A stretch of 10,875 nt of DNA from Actinomycetota bacterium (lineage in GTDB: Bacteria > Actinomycetota > Thermoleophilia > Gaiellales > Gaiellaceae): positions 1 through 10,875 of the forward strand of contig JACCVK010000101.1 in NCBI GenBank assembly GCA_013698195.1. The letters are read 5' to 3'. The translations under genes were made by a program, and so were the position numbers. Under the pieces are notes generated by a model. The model did not search any database. It was not told where the DNA came from and worked only from the letters and a program-made list of their open reading frames with translations. Numbering within the stretch: position 1 is the first letter of the stretch; each line of letters starts with the position of its first letter. This document shows positions 1 to 5,502 of this stretch, one piece after another.

Positions 1-96
1 GGAGCGTGGGGTATCGGCCTGCTCCTCGGCGCGGTCGCTGGGATCCCGCTCGCGATCTTCGTCGTCTACTACGTCTACTCGAAGCAGGGCGCGTGA
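1..96 (+). CDS. C-terminal end of a small AtpZ/AtpI-type membrane protein (partial)
   Basis: The first 31 codons of the window are open in frame 1 and end at a TGA at 94-96. The fragment reads as one hydrophobic helix (GIGLLLGAVAGIPLAIFVVYY) followed by a short polar tail ending SKQGA. Small two-helix proteins of the AtpZ/ATPase gene 1 family commonly open bacterial atp operons, where they are thought to help assembly of the membrane sector or Mg2+ supply. The Gly-rich helix and the position just before an AtpI-like gene and atpB fit that family. The stop overlaps the GTG of the next gene, which suggests translational coupling. The start lies outside the window, so the family assignment rests on one helix and on context. 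Confidence 0.55.
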   Translation, partial: GAWGIGLLLGAVAGIPLAIFVVYYVYSKQGA

Positions 97-488
97 GCAG
101 CGGGCTCTTCTCGACGCCGAGGCCGATCCCGAGCCGGCTCGCCGCGAGCGCTGCCGCGGGCGCGGTCATCCTGCTCGCGCTGCCGGTCTTCGCCATCGCC
201 GGGTGGCCGCTCTCGGGGTGGGGGCTCGCGGCCGTCCTCTGGGCCGGTTCACAGCTCTTCGCCCTGCTACTGGCGCGCCTTCCAACCGGCGCAGATAACC
301 TCGCCGCCGCAGGCATGAGGGGTATCGGAACCACGTCGCGTGCACTCCTCGTCGGTGTCCCGCTCGTCGCGGTGACGATCGCCGACGAGCGTGTCGGCAT
401 CGCTGCGGCGATTCTCTACGCGCTCGCATTCACGATCGAGCTCGCTGTCGGCCTCATGACGTATTTCAGCGCGGAGCCCAGGGTATGA
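93..488 (+). CDS. AtpI-like four-helix membrane protein of the ATP synthase operon
   Basis: This is a 131-residue very hydrophobic protein. I place the start at the GTG at 93-95, which overlaps the preceding TGA as GTGA. The open frame continues upstream to position 6, but that part lies over the previous gene in another frame and reads as an Arg/Pro-rich artefact. Four membrane segments are visible at roughly residues 16-38, 43-64, 80-96 and 101-125. ATP synthase protein I proteins have this size, four-helix layout and place immediately before atpB; they are implicated in c-ring assembly in some bacteria. No catalytic motif is visible and sequence similarity to AtpI is weak by eye, so the call depends on topology and position. 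Its TGA at 486-488 overlaps an ATG at 485 that belongs to a duplicated start region of atpB. Confidence 0.6.
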   Translation: MSSGLFSTPRPIPSRLAASAAAGAVILLALPVFAIAGWPLSGWGLAAVLWAGSQLFALLLARLPTGADNLAAAGMRGIGTTSRALLVGVPLVAVTIADERVGIAAAILYALAFTIELAVGLMTYFSAEPRV

Positions 489-502
489 AGCGCCTGGTAT
501 GA
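473..502 (+). promoter_or_regulatory. SD and five-codon minicistron leading into atpB
   Basis: A GGAG at 473-476 sits 8 nt before the ATG at 485, which is good Shine-Dalgarno spacing. The same motif is 22 nt from the true atpB ATG at 499, which has no SD of its own. The ATG at 485 opens a frame of five codons (M-K-R-L-V) that stops at a TGA at 500-502, and that stop overlaps the atpB ATG as ATGA. Ribosomes could therefore reach atpB by termination and reinitiation. The layout is seen directly; its use in translation is inferred. Confidence 0.5.
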
Positions 503-509
503 AGCGCCT
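482..509 (+). repeat. Perfect 14-bp tandem duplication across the atpB start
   Basis: The 14-mer GGTATGAAGCGCCT occurs twice back to back, at 482-495 and 496-509. Each copy carries an ATG followed by AAG CGC CT, so the atpB start codon and its first codons are present twice. The first ATG (485) overlaps the upstream TGA; the second (499) begins the frame that runs through atpB. Fourteen is not a multiple of three, so the first ATG is out of frame with atpB. Confidence 0.95.
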
Positions 510-1386
510 CTTCTTCATGCTGCTCGCGGTGGCGCTCGTGCTGCCGAGCGCTGCGTTCGCGCAGGGGACGCCTGCCGAGGAGAGCGAGTTCGACCCCGCG
601 CACGAGTGGGAGCTTCAGACCTGGGGGCCGGAGCTCAAGCTCGGCCCGATCGACATGTCGATCAACAAAGCGGTCGCGTACCTCATCCTCGGCGCGATCG
701 TATCCATCATCGTCGGAATCGTCTTCATGCGCGTGAAAGTGGGACGCGGTCCGAACCGTCGCCAAGCGGTCGGCGAGACGATTTACGAGATCGCGCAGGT
801 GCAGGTCGCCGAGCAGGGCCTGCCGACGAAGGCAATCGGCCGCTGGTTCCCCTACGTCGCGTCGCTGATGGTCTTCATCTGGGTCGTGAACATGCTCGGC
901 TTCATTCCGCTGCCACTCTCGGACGAGCACGTGGAGATCGGCGGAATCGAGCTGCCCACGCTCGCGATCTTCGCGGCGACGTCGACGCTGTCCGTGACGC
1001 TCGCGCTGGCTCTCATGACCTTCGTCTTCACGCACTTCGAAGGCATTCGCGAGCACGGCCCAGTCAAGTACTTCAAGAGCTGGATCCCCGAGGTGCCGAA
1101 GGTGATGCTGCCGCTGATCGTCCCGCTCGAGATTCTTGGGCAGTTCATGCGACTGATCAGCCTCTCGGTGCGGCTCTACGCGAACATGCTCGCTGGGCAC
1201 ATGCTCATCCTCACCTTCATTGGCCTGATCTTCGTGATCGGCAACCTTGCGCTGGCCGTGGTCGCCGTTCCGGCCGCGACGATCTTCTACCTCTTCGAGG
1301 TCATCATCGTCGTCTCGATCCAGGCGTACATCTTCGCCGCCCTATCCGCCATCTACATAGGCTCGGCCATCGAGCCCGAGCACTAA
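499..1386 (+). CDS. atpB: F-type ATP synthase subunit a
   Basis: This 295-residue subunit forms the proton half-channels of the membrane sector beside the c-ring. The family signature SLSVRLYANMLAGH is at residues 221-234, with the essential Arg at 225 (equivalent to E. coli a-Arg210). The last helix carries the conserved Gln at 275 in IQAYIFAALSAIY. About five to six membrane helices follow an N-terminal stretch (residues 1-22, cleavage-like AFA-Q) that resembles a Sec signal peptide, as seen in some other a subunits with an external N-terminus. Length is slightly above the E. coli protein because of this leader and a loop around residues 140-155. The ATG at 499 gives a proper leader; no in-frame alternative nearby fits better. 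It follows the AtpI-like gene by 10 bp and is followed by atpE after 16 bp. Confidence 0.97.
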   Translation: MKRLFFMLLAVALVLPSAAFAQGTPAEESEFDPAHEWELQTWGPELKLGPIDMSINKAVAYLILGAIVSIIVGIVFMRVKVGRGPNRRQAVGETIYEIAQVQVAEQGLPTKAIGRWFPYVASLMVFIWVVNMLGFIPLPLSDEHVEIGGIELPTLAIFAATSTLSVTLALALMTFVFTHFEGIREHGPVKYFKSWIPEVPKVMLPLIVPLEILGQFMRLISLSVRLYANMLAGHMLILTFIGLIFVIGNLALAVVAVPAATIFYLFEVIIVVSIQAYIFAALSAIYIGSAIEPEH

Positions 1387-1392
1387 GGAGGG
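1385..1392 (+). promoter_or_regulatory. Strong Shine-Dalgarno of atpE
   Basis: AAGGAGGG overlaps the atpB stop codon and ends 10 nt before the atpE ATG. It is the best anti-16S match in the atp operon, which fits the need for many c subunits per complex. Confidence 0.85.
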
Positions 1393-1402
1393 TCTGAAAG
1401 AC

Positions 1403-1666
1403 ATGTCTTCGTACTTCTTCCTCGCCGCCGCCGAGGACGGCGCGGACGCCGGCAAGGCGATCGCGCTGGCACTCGGCATCGGCCTCGGGTCGCTCGGCGC
1501 CGGCATCGGCATCGGGAACATCTTCGGCTCGATGATCCAGGCCGTGGCTCGCCAGCCCGAGCTCCGGGGCGAGCTCACCGGGATCCAGTGGCTCGGCTTC
1601 GCTCTCACCGAGGCGGTCGTGTTCTACGGCCTCATCGGTGGCCTGCTCGCGTACGTCCTGATCTGA
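1403..1666 (+). CDS. atpE: F-type ATP synthase subunit c
   Basis: This 87-residue two-helix hairpin forms the rotating c-ring. Helix 1 (about residues 17-43) has the small-residue packing GIGLGSLGAGIGIG; the polar loop carries the conserved R-Q-P-E at 50-53; helix 2 (about 62-86) holds the ion-binding Glu at 70 in GFALTEAVVFYGL. Na+-type rings usually have a Gln in helix 1 and a Ser or Thr right after the Glu. Here helix 1 has no Gln near the site and Glu70 is followed by Ala, so H+ coupling is expected, by inference. Residues 1-16 form a slightly longer acidic N-terminus than in E. coli, not necessarily a cleaved signal. The ATG at 1403 is fixed by the strong SD. The gene is followed after one base by atpF. 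Confidence 0.97.
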   Translation: MSSYFFLAAAEDGADAGKAIALALGIGLGSLGAGIGIGNIFGSMIQAVARQPELRGELTGIQWLGFALTEAVVFYGLIGGLLAYVLI

Positions 1667-1667
1667 G

Positions 1668-2222
1668 TTGAACACGTTCCTTCCACTCGCCCAGGCGGAG
1701 GACTCCTCTGGAGGCCTGATCGACGTCGTCCCCGGGCTCATGATCTGGACGCTGATCTGCTTTGGGATCACGTTCTTCGTGCTCCGGAAGTTCGCGTTCG
1801 GCCCCATCCAGCGCACGATCGACGAGCGCCGCGAGCGCATTCGCAAAGCGCTCGAGGAGGCCGACCACGCCCGCGCCGAGTCGCGCGAGCTGCTCGAGCA
1901 GCATCGCGCGCTGATCGCGAACGCCAAGAGCGAGGCCGCGGACATCCTCTCCGAGGCGCGGAGGGTGGGCGACGCGCAGATCGAGCGAGTGAAGCGCGAG
2001 GCAGACGACGAGCGGCTGCGACGGCTCGAGGAGACCAAGCGCCAGATCGAGGCCGAGACCAAGCGCTCGCTCGATCTCATCCGCACGGAGGTCGCCGATC
2101 TGACGCTCGAGGCCACGGCGCGCGTCACGGGCAAGGTGCTCGACGCTGAGGACCAGCGGCGGCTCATCGATGAGGCGATCGCCGAGCTCGATTTCTCTGC
2201 GCTGGAGAAGGAGACGACCTAG
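1668..2222 (+). CDS. atpF: F-type ATP synthase subunit b
   Basis: This 184-residue protein is the peripheral stalk that links the a subunit to delta and alpha. One membrane helix spans about residues 20-41 (VVPGLMIWTLICFGITFFVL), followed by the typical R-K-F-x-F-G-P-I sequence and then a long charged coiled coil rich in Ala, Glu and Arg (about 50-165). I use the TTG at 1668, one base after the atpE stop; the first in-frame ATG (codon 25) would cut into the membrane helix. There is no clear SD, so translation is probably coupled to atpE. Only one b gene is present, so the stalk is expected to be a homodimer. The gene ends two bases before atpH. Confidence 0.94.
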   Translation: MNTFLPLAQAEDSSGGLIDVVPGLMIWTLICFGITFFVLRKFAFGPIQRTIDERRERIRKALEEADHARAESRELLEQHRALIANAKSEAADILSEARRVGDAQIERVKREADDERLRRLEETKRQIEAETKRSLDLIRTEVADLTLEATARVTGKVLDAEDQRRLIDEAIAELDFSALEKETT

Positions 2223-2224
2223 CG

Positions 2225-2758
2225 GTGGCCGTCGCGCAGCGCATGTACGCGCGCGCCCTGTTCGAAGCCGCCGACGAAGAGGGAAGGCTCGAGCGGGCGG
2301 CCGAAGACCTCGCTGCAATCGCGGCGGCGGTCGAGGACATGCCGGAGCTCGCGAGCTTCCTGCGCAATCCGCAGATCGACCCGTCCGAGAAGGGCGACGT
2401 GCTCGCGGAGATCGCCGGGGAAGCGGACGAGCTCGTCCAGAACTTCCTGCGACTTGCGGCGGAGAAGGGCCGTGCCGGCGACCTGGTCGAGATCCAGCGC
2501 GAGCTCGCGGCTTTGGTCGCACGCGCAGAGCGGCGGCTCACTGTCGAGCTCGAGACCGCAGTCGAGCTCTCGAACGAGGAAGCCGCAGCCATCGTGAGCA
2601 CGATCGAGCAGGCGTCCGGCCGGAGCGTCGACGTGACCCGGAATGTCGATCCCGCACTGATCGGCGGGATCGTGCTCCGGATCGGATCCTTCCGCGCCGA
2701 CGGGAGCGTCCGCGGGCGCCTCGAGCGTCTGCGCAGAGACTTGGCAACCCCACGATGA
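2225..2758 (+). CDS. atpH: F-type ATP synthase subunit delta
   Basis: This 177-residue OSCP/delta-family subunit ties the top of the alpha-beta hexamer to the b stalk. The N-terminal helical domain (about 1-105) begins with the usual R-x-Y-A-R-A-L-F pattern at residues 6-13. The C-terminal signature is GGIVLRIG followed by D-G-S-V-R-G-R-L-E-R-L at about 147-169, close to the family pattern. Length is normal for a stand-alone delta, unlike the long b-delta fusions of mycobacteria. The GTG at 2225, two bases after the atpF stop, is the most upstream reasonable start and gives the standard N-terminus. atpA follows after a 19-bp gap. Confidence 0.94.
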   Translation: MAVAQRMYARALFEAADEEGRLERAAEDLAAIAAAVEDMPELASFLRNPQIDPSEKGDVLAEIAGEADELVQNFLRLAAEKGRAGDLVEIQRELAALVARAERRLTVELETAVELSNEEAAAIVSTIEQASGRSVDVTRNVDPALIGGIVLRIGSFRADGSVRGRLERLRRDLATPR

Positions 2759-2766
2759 CGCGACGC

Positions 2767-2774
2767 AAGGAGAA
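2767..2774 (+). promoter_or_regulatory. Shine-Dalgarno of atpA
   Basis: AAGGAGAA lies in the short atpH-atpA gap with its core 5-6 nt before the GTG at 2778, which supports that start for the alpha subunit. Confidence 0.75.
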
Positions 2775-2777
2775 CTC

Positions 2778-4307
2778 GTGAAGCTACGCCCAGAAGAGAT
2801 CACCTCGATCCTCAAGGACCGGATCAAGCAGTTCGAAGTCGAGACCGACCTCTCGGAGGTAGGAACCGTGCTCCAGGTCGGCGACGGCATCGCCCGCATC
2901 CACGGCCTCGAGAACGCTGTCGCACTCGAGCGTCTCGAGCTCGAGCACGGCGTTACCGGCATCGCGTTCAACCTCGAAGAGGACAACGTCGGTACCGCGC
3001 TCTTCGGCGACTGGGAGCATGTGAAGGAGGGCGAGCCTGTCCGGCGCTCGGGTGAGGTCATGAGCGTGCCCGTCGGCGAAGCGCTGCTAGGGCGGGTCGT
3101 CGACCCGCTCGGAACGCCGCTCGACGGTCTCGGCCCCATCGAGACCAGCGAGCGCCGGCCGCTCGAGTTCAAAGCGCCGGGCGTCATCCAGCGACAGCCG
3201 GTGAAGGAGCCGCTTCAGACCGGCATCAAGGCGATCGATTCGATGGTTCCGATCGGCCGCGGGCAGCGCGAGCTCATCATCGGCGACCGTTCGACGGGGA
3301 AGACGGCGATTGCGATCGACACGATCCTGATTCAGCGCGGCGGCGACGTGATGTGCGTGTACGTCGCAATCGGGCAGAAGGGCTCGACCGTGGCGCAGGT
3401 GGTCGAGCGGCTTCGCGACGCGGGCGCGATGGAGTACACGATCGTCGTCTCGGCACCCGCCCAGGAGGCCGCTCCGATCAAGTGGATGGCGCCCTTCGCG
3501 GGCTGCGCGATGGGGGAGCACTTCCTGTACGGCGGGAAGCACTCGCTCCTGATCTACGACGATCTGTCGAAGCATGCGGACGCCTACCGTCAGCTTTCAC
3601 TCCTGCTCCGCCGCCCGCCCGGTCGCGAGGCGTTCCCGGGGGACGTCTTCTACCTCCACTCGCGACTCCTCGAGCGCGCGTGCAAGCTCTCGGACGATCT
3701 CGGCGGCGGGTCCTTGACGGCGCTGCCGATCATCGAGACGCAGGCTGGGGACGTCGCCGCGTACATCCCGACGAATGTCATCTCGATCACGGACGGACAG
3801 ATCTACCTCGAGTCGGCGCTCTTCTACTCGGGCGTTCGTCCTGCGATCAACGTCGGCGTGTCGGTCTCGCGAGTCGGCGGCAATGCGCAGAAGAAGGCCA
3901 TGCGCCAGGTGGCCGGACGTCTCCGGCTCGACCTCTCCCAGTACCGGGAGCTGGAAGCGTTCGCGCAGTTCGGCTCGGAGCTCGACCAGGCGACCCAGCA
4001 GTCGCTCGCACGAGGTGAGCGCATGGTTGCAACGCTGAACCAGCCGCAGTACGAGCCGTGGCCTTTCGAGGAGCAGGTGGTCGCGATCTACGCGGGGATC
4101 AACGGCTACCTGGACACGATTCCCGTGCCGCAGGTTTCCCGTTTCCACGACGAGCTTCGCGAGGCTTTGCGCACCGAGGAGTCGATCCTCGGAAAGATCC
4201 TGGAGGCGGGCGAGATCTCGGACGAGGTCGAGGAGAAGCTCAAGGCCGAGCTCGATCGCTTCCTCAACTCGTTCAATATCGAGGAGGAGAAGGGGCTCGC
4301 GGGCTAG
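2778..4307 (+). CDS. atpA: F-type ATP synthase subunit alpha
   Basis: This 509-residue subunit is the non-catalytic nucleotide-binding partner of beta in the F1 head. Domains in order are a beta-barrel (about 25-92, with VGDGIARIHGLENA), the nucleotide-binding domain, and a C-terminal helical bundle from about 375. The P-loop is G-D-R-S-T-G-K-T at 169-176, the Walker B strand is LLIYDD at 257-262, and the Arg finger that completes the beta site is Arg365 in SVSRVGGNAQ. Ser172 replaces the Gln that is nearly invariant in the family's GDRQTGKT. Length is close to E. coli (513). The GTG start is supported by a good SD and gives the standard N-terminal helix. No frameshift is visible, and the gene is two bases from atpG. 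Confidence 0.98.
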   Translation: MKLRPEEITSILKDRIKQFEVETDLSEVGTVLQVGDGIARIHGLENAVALERLELEHGVTGIAFNLEEDNVGTALFGDWEHVKEGEPVRRSGEVMSVPVGEALLGRVVDPLGTPLDGLGPIETSERRPLEFKAPGVIQRQPVKEPLQTGIKAIDSMVPIGRGQRELIIGDRSTGKTAIAIDTILIQRGGDVMCVYVAIGQKGSTVAQVVERLRDAGAMEYTIVVSAPAQEAAPIKWMAPFAGCAMGEHFLYGGKHSLLIYDDLSKHADAYRQLSLLLRRPPGREAFPGDVFYLHSRLLERACKLSDDLGGGSLTALPIIETQAGDVAAYIPTNVISITDGQIYLESALFYSGVRPAINVGVSVSRVGGNAQKKAMRQVAGRLRLDLSQYRELEAFAQFGSELDQATQQSLARGERMVATLNQPQYEPWPFEEQVVAIYAGINGYLDTIPVPQVSRFHDELREALRTEESILGKILEAGEISDEVEEKLKAELDRFLNSFNIEEEKGLAG

Positions 4308-4309
4308 TC

Positions 4310-5197
4310 GTGGCTACCGTTCAAGACCTCAAGCGACGGATCAAATCGATCCGGAACACGCGCAAGATCACGCGCGCGATGGAGCTCGTCGCCGCAGCCA
4401 AGCTGCGCCGGGCGGAGGCCCGGATCACCGCACTCAGGCCGTATGCGGAGACGATGACCGAGCTCATCGCGGGGGTGGGACGGGCCGCCGCGAGCGTTCG
4501 GCTTCCGCTGCTCGAGCAGCGTGAATCGGTCGAGAACGTCGCCATCGTCCCGCTGACGGGCGACCGCGGGCTTGCGGGCGCGTTCAACGCGCAGGTCCTG
4601 CGCCGCGCGTTCGCCATCGAGCGCTCGCTGCAAAGCGAGGGCAAGGGCGTCAAGTGGGTCGTCGCCGGCAAGAAGGGCCGCTCGACGCTCACGTTCAGGC
4701 GTCGTGACGTCGCGGCCGCGTACATCGGCTTCACGGATCAGCCCGCGTACAGCGATGCGCAGGCGATCGCGCACCGGGTCGGCGAGCTCTTCACCGAGGG
4801 CGAGGTCGACCGGGTGGTTCTCGTTTACAACACGTACGTCTCCGCTATGACGCAGCGCGTCACCGAGCAGGACATCCTCCCCATCTCCCGCGACATCCTC
4901 GAGACGGACGAGCAGGAGCGCGAGGCCGACACGCTCCGCGGCGACTTCATCTTCGAGCCCGAGCCGGAGGAGATCCTCGAGAAGCTGCTGCCCGTCTATC
5001 TCGAGACGCAGGTCTACCGCGCGCTCTTGGAGTCGACGGCTTCGGAACAGGGAGCACGCATGACCGCGATGCGAAACGCCTCGAAGAACGCCGGCGAGCT
5101 CATCGACTCGCTCACGTTGAGCATGAACCGTGCGCGTCAGGCAGAGATCACGCAGGAGATCCTCGAGGTCGTCGGCGGCGCCGAAGCCCTCCGATAA
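4310..5197 (+). CDS. atpG: F-type ATP synthase subunit gamma
   Basis: This 295-residue protein is the central rotor shaft of F1. The N-terminal helix (about 1-39, DLKRRIKSIRNTRKITRAME) and the C-terminal helix (about 255-295, MTAMRNASKNAGELIDSLTL then NRARQAEITQE and VVGGAEAL) are the two conserved coiled-coil strands of the family; the middle is the Rossmann-like domain with VPLTGDRGLAGAFN. The open frame extends upstream to 4058, but that part overlaps atpA out of frame. The GTG at 4310, two bases after the atpA stop, gives the standard N-terminus. The last 45 coding bases plus downstream sequence are duplicated about 200 bp further on. In most bacteria atpD and atpC follow; here they do not. 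Confidence 0.97.
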   Translation: MATVQDLKRRIKSIRNTRKITRAMELVAAAKLRRAEARITALRPYAETMTELIAGVGRAAASVRLPLLEQRESVENVAIVPLTGDRGLAGAFNAQVLRRAFAIERSLQSEGKGVKWVVAGKKGRSTLTFRRRDVAAAYIGFTDQPAYSDAQAIAHRVGELFTEGEVDRVVLVYNTYVSAMTQRVTEQDILPISRDILETDEQEREADTLRGDFIFEPEPEEILEKLLPVYLETQVYRALLESTASEQGARMTAMRNASKNAGELIDSLTLSMNRARQAEITQEILEVVGGAEALR

Positions 5198-5234
5198 GGA
5201 CAACGAGGCCTGACGCCAGCTTGCAAGGCGCTGT
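5150..5234 (+). repeat. Direct repeat copy A: atpG 3' end plus downstream spacer
   Basis: These 85 bases cover the last codons of atpG, its TAA stop (5195-5197) and the following 37 bases. They match 5352-5436 at 77 of 85 positions by hand alignment with no gaps. Four of the eight differences cluster around the stop codon. Copy A is the functional one because it carries the intact gamma C-terminus and stop. Confidence 0.93.
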
Positions 5235-5240
5235 CGGCCC

Positions 5241-5252
5241 GGGGTCTGACCC
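5241..5252. repeat. GGGGTCTGACCC palindrome, copy 1
   Basis: This copy has 12 of the 13 bases of the motif GGGGTCTGACCCC (the last C is G here). The arms GGGTC/GACCC flank a single T. It lies 6 bases after direct repeat copy A. Confidence 0.8.
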
Positions 5253-5272
5253 GTCCTGCCAGAACGACCGCC

Positions 5273-5285
5273 GGGGTCTGACCCC
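5273..5285. repeat. GGGGTCTGACCCC palindrome, copy 2
   Basis: This is a perfect 13-base copy with 6-bp arms around a central T; one further C-G pair outside extends the arms to 7 bp. A decayed relative, GCGGGTCTGCCGGC, follows directly at about 5286-5299. Confidence 0.85.
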
Positions 5286-5315
5286 GCGGGTCTGCCGGCG
5301 CCTGTTCACAGCAGG

Positions 5316-5350
5316 GCTCGAGGCCGTGGGGTCTGACCCCTTGCTCGAGC
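5316..5350. repeat. Two-part hairpin enclosing GGGGTCTGACCCC copy 3
   Basis: The 13-base motif at 5328-5340 is nested inside a second inverted repeat, GCTCGAG at 5316-5322 and CTCGAGC at 5344-5350. The result is a 7-bp outer stem, a small internal loop (GCCGT against TTG) and a 6-bp inner stem closed by one T. As RNA the inner loop would have to open slightly; as DNA it could extrude as a cruciform. No T-run follows, so it is not a classic intrinsic terminator, but it could block 3' exonucleases or polymerase after atpG. Confidence 0.75.
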
Positions 5351-5351
5351 A

Positions 5352-5436
5352 ACGCAGGAGAACCTCGAGGTCGTCGGCGGCGCCGAAGCGCTCGTGTCAG
5401 GACAACGGGGCCTGACGCCAGCTTGCAAGGGGCTGT
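5352..5436 (+). repeat. Direct repeat copy B: detached atpG tail fragment
   Basis: This is the second copy, offset exactly 202 bp from copy A. In the atpG frame it reads TQENLEVVGGAEAL, differing from the gamma tail by one Asn for Ile, and then loses the stop (TAA replaced) and runs on to a TAA at 5448-5450. Nothing upstream restores the rest of a gamma subunit, so it is a detached gene fragment and not a working gene. It could be the scar of a duplication, or the junction left when material between atpG and a former neighbour was rearranged. Confidence 0.9.
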
Positions 5437-5452
5437 TGCACGCGTGCTAACA
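5434..5452. promoter_or_regulatory. Palindrome upstream of the MoxR operon, possible operator
   Basis: TGTT-GCACGCGTGC-T-AACA is a perfect 10-bp core palindrome (5438-5447) with 4-bp flanking arms that also pair, offset by one extra T at 5448. It lies about 50 bp before the moxR-like ATG, a usual place for a repressor or activator site. The symmetry is seen directly; a regulatory role is inferred and no matching regulator is in the window. Confidence 0.4.
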
Positions 5453-5502
5453 ACCGACCGTCGTGGGCGTAGAAGTACCTAGCGCGCCCCTCGCGCTCCA
5501 CG

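Larger units (their letters stand above)
5198..5502. other. Intergenic region at the atpG-moxR synteny break
   Basis: This 305-bp stretch has no convincing gene. It holds the downstream part of direct repeat A, three short palindromes, a larger hairpin, all of direct repeat B and one further palindrome near the moxR-like gene. I found no intrinsic terminator with a T-run after a stem and no persuasive -35/-10 pair, though sequences such as TTGCAA and TTGCAC occur around 5423-5442. An atpD start would normally be expected here and is absent. Confidence 0.85.

Noticed and set aside
6..92. Upstream extension of the AtpI-like gene to a GTG at position 6
   Set aside because: It would overlap the preceding gene for its whole length and yields an Arg/Pro-rich stretch unlike a membrane protein N-terminus; the GTGA overlap at 93 is the better start.
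466..1200. Long minus-strand open frame opposite atpB
   Set aside because: It is a GC-rich shadow of atpB with low-complexity Arg/His/Glu-rich translation and no recognisable domain.
4304..5203. Long minus-strand open frame opposite atpG
   Set aside because: It mirrors atpG almost exactly; the plus-strand product matches the gamma family at both conserved ends, so this is a shadow.
5206..5236. Possible intrinsic terminator after atpG using CAGC/GCTG around TTGCAAGGC
   Set aside because: The stem is only 4 bp and no T-run follows, so it does not qualify as a rho-independent terminator.
5241..5340. Possible CRISPR array from the repeated palindromes
   Set aside because: Repeats are only 13 bp, spacings are unequal (32 and 55 bp start to start), spacers are irregular and no cas gene is present.
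5221..5415. Short 64-codon plus-strand frame through the repeat region
   Set aside because: It has no SD or recognisable family and is made largely of repeat and palindrome sequence.
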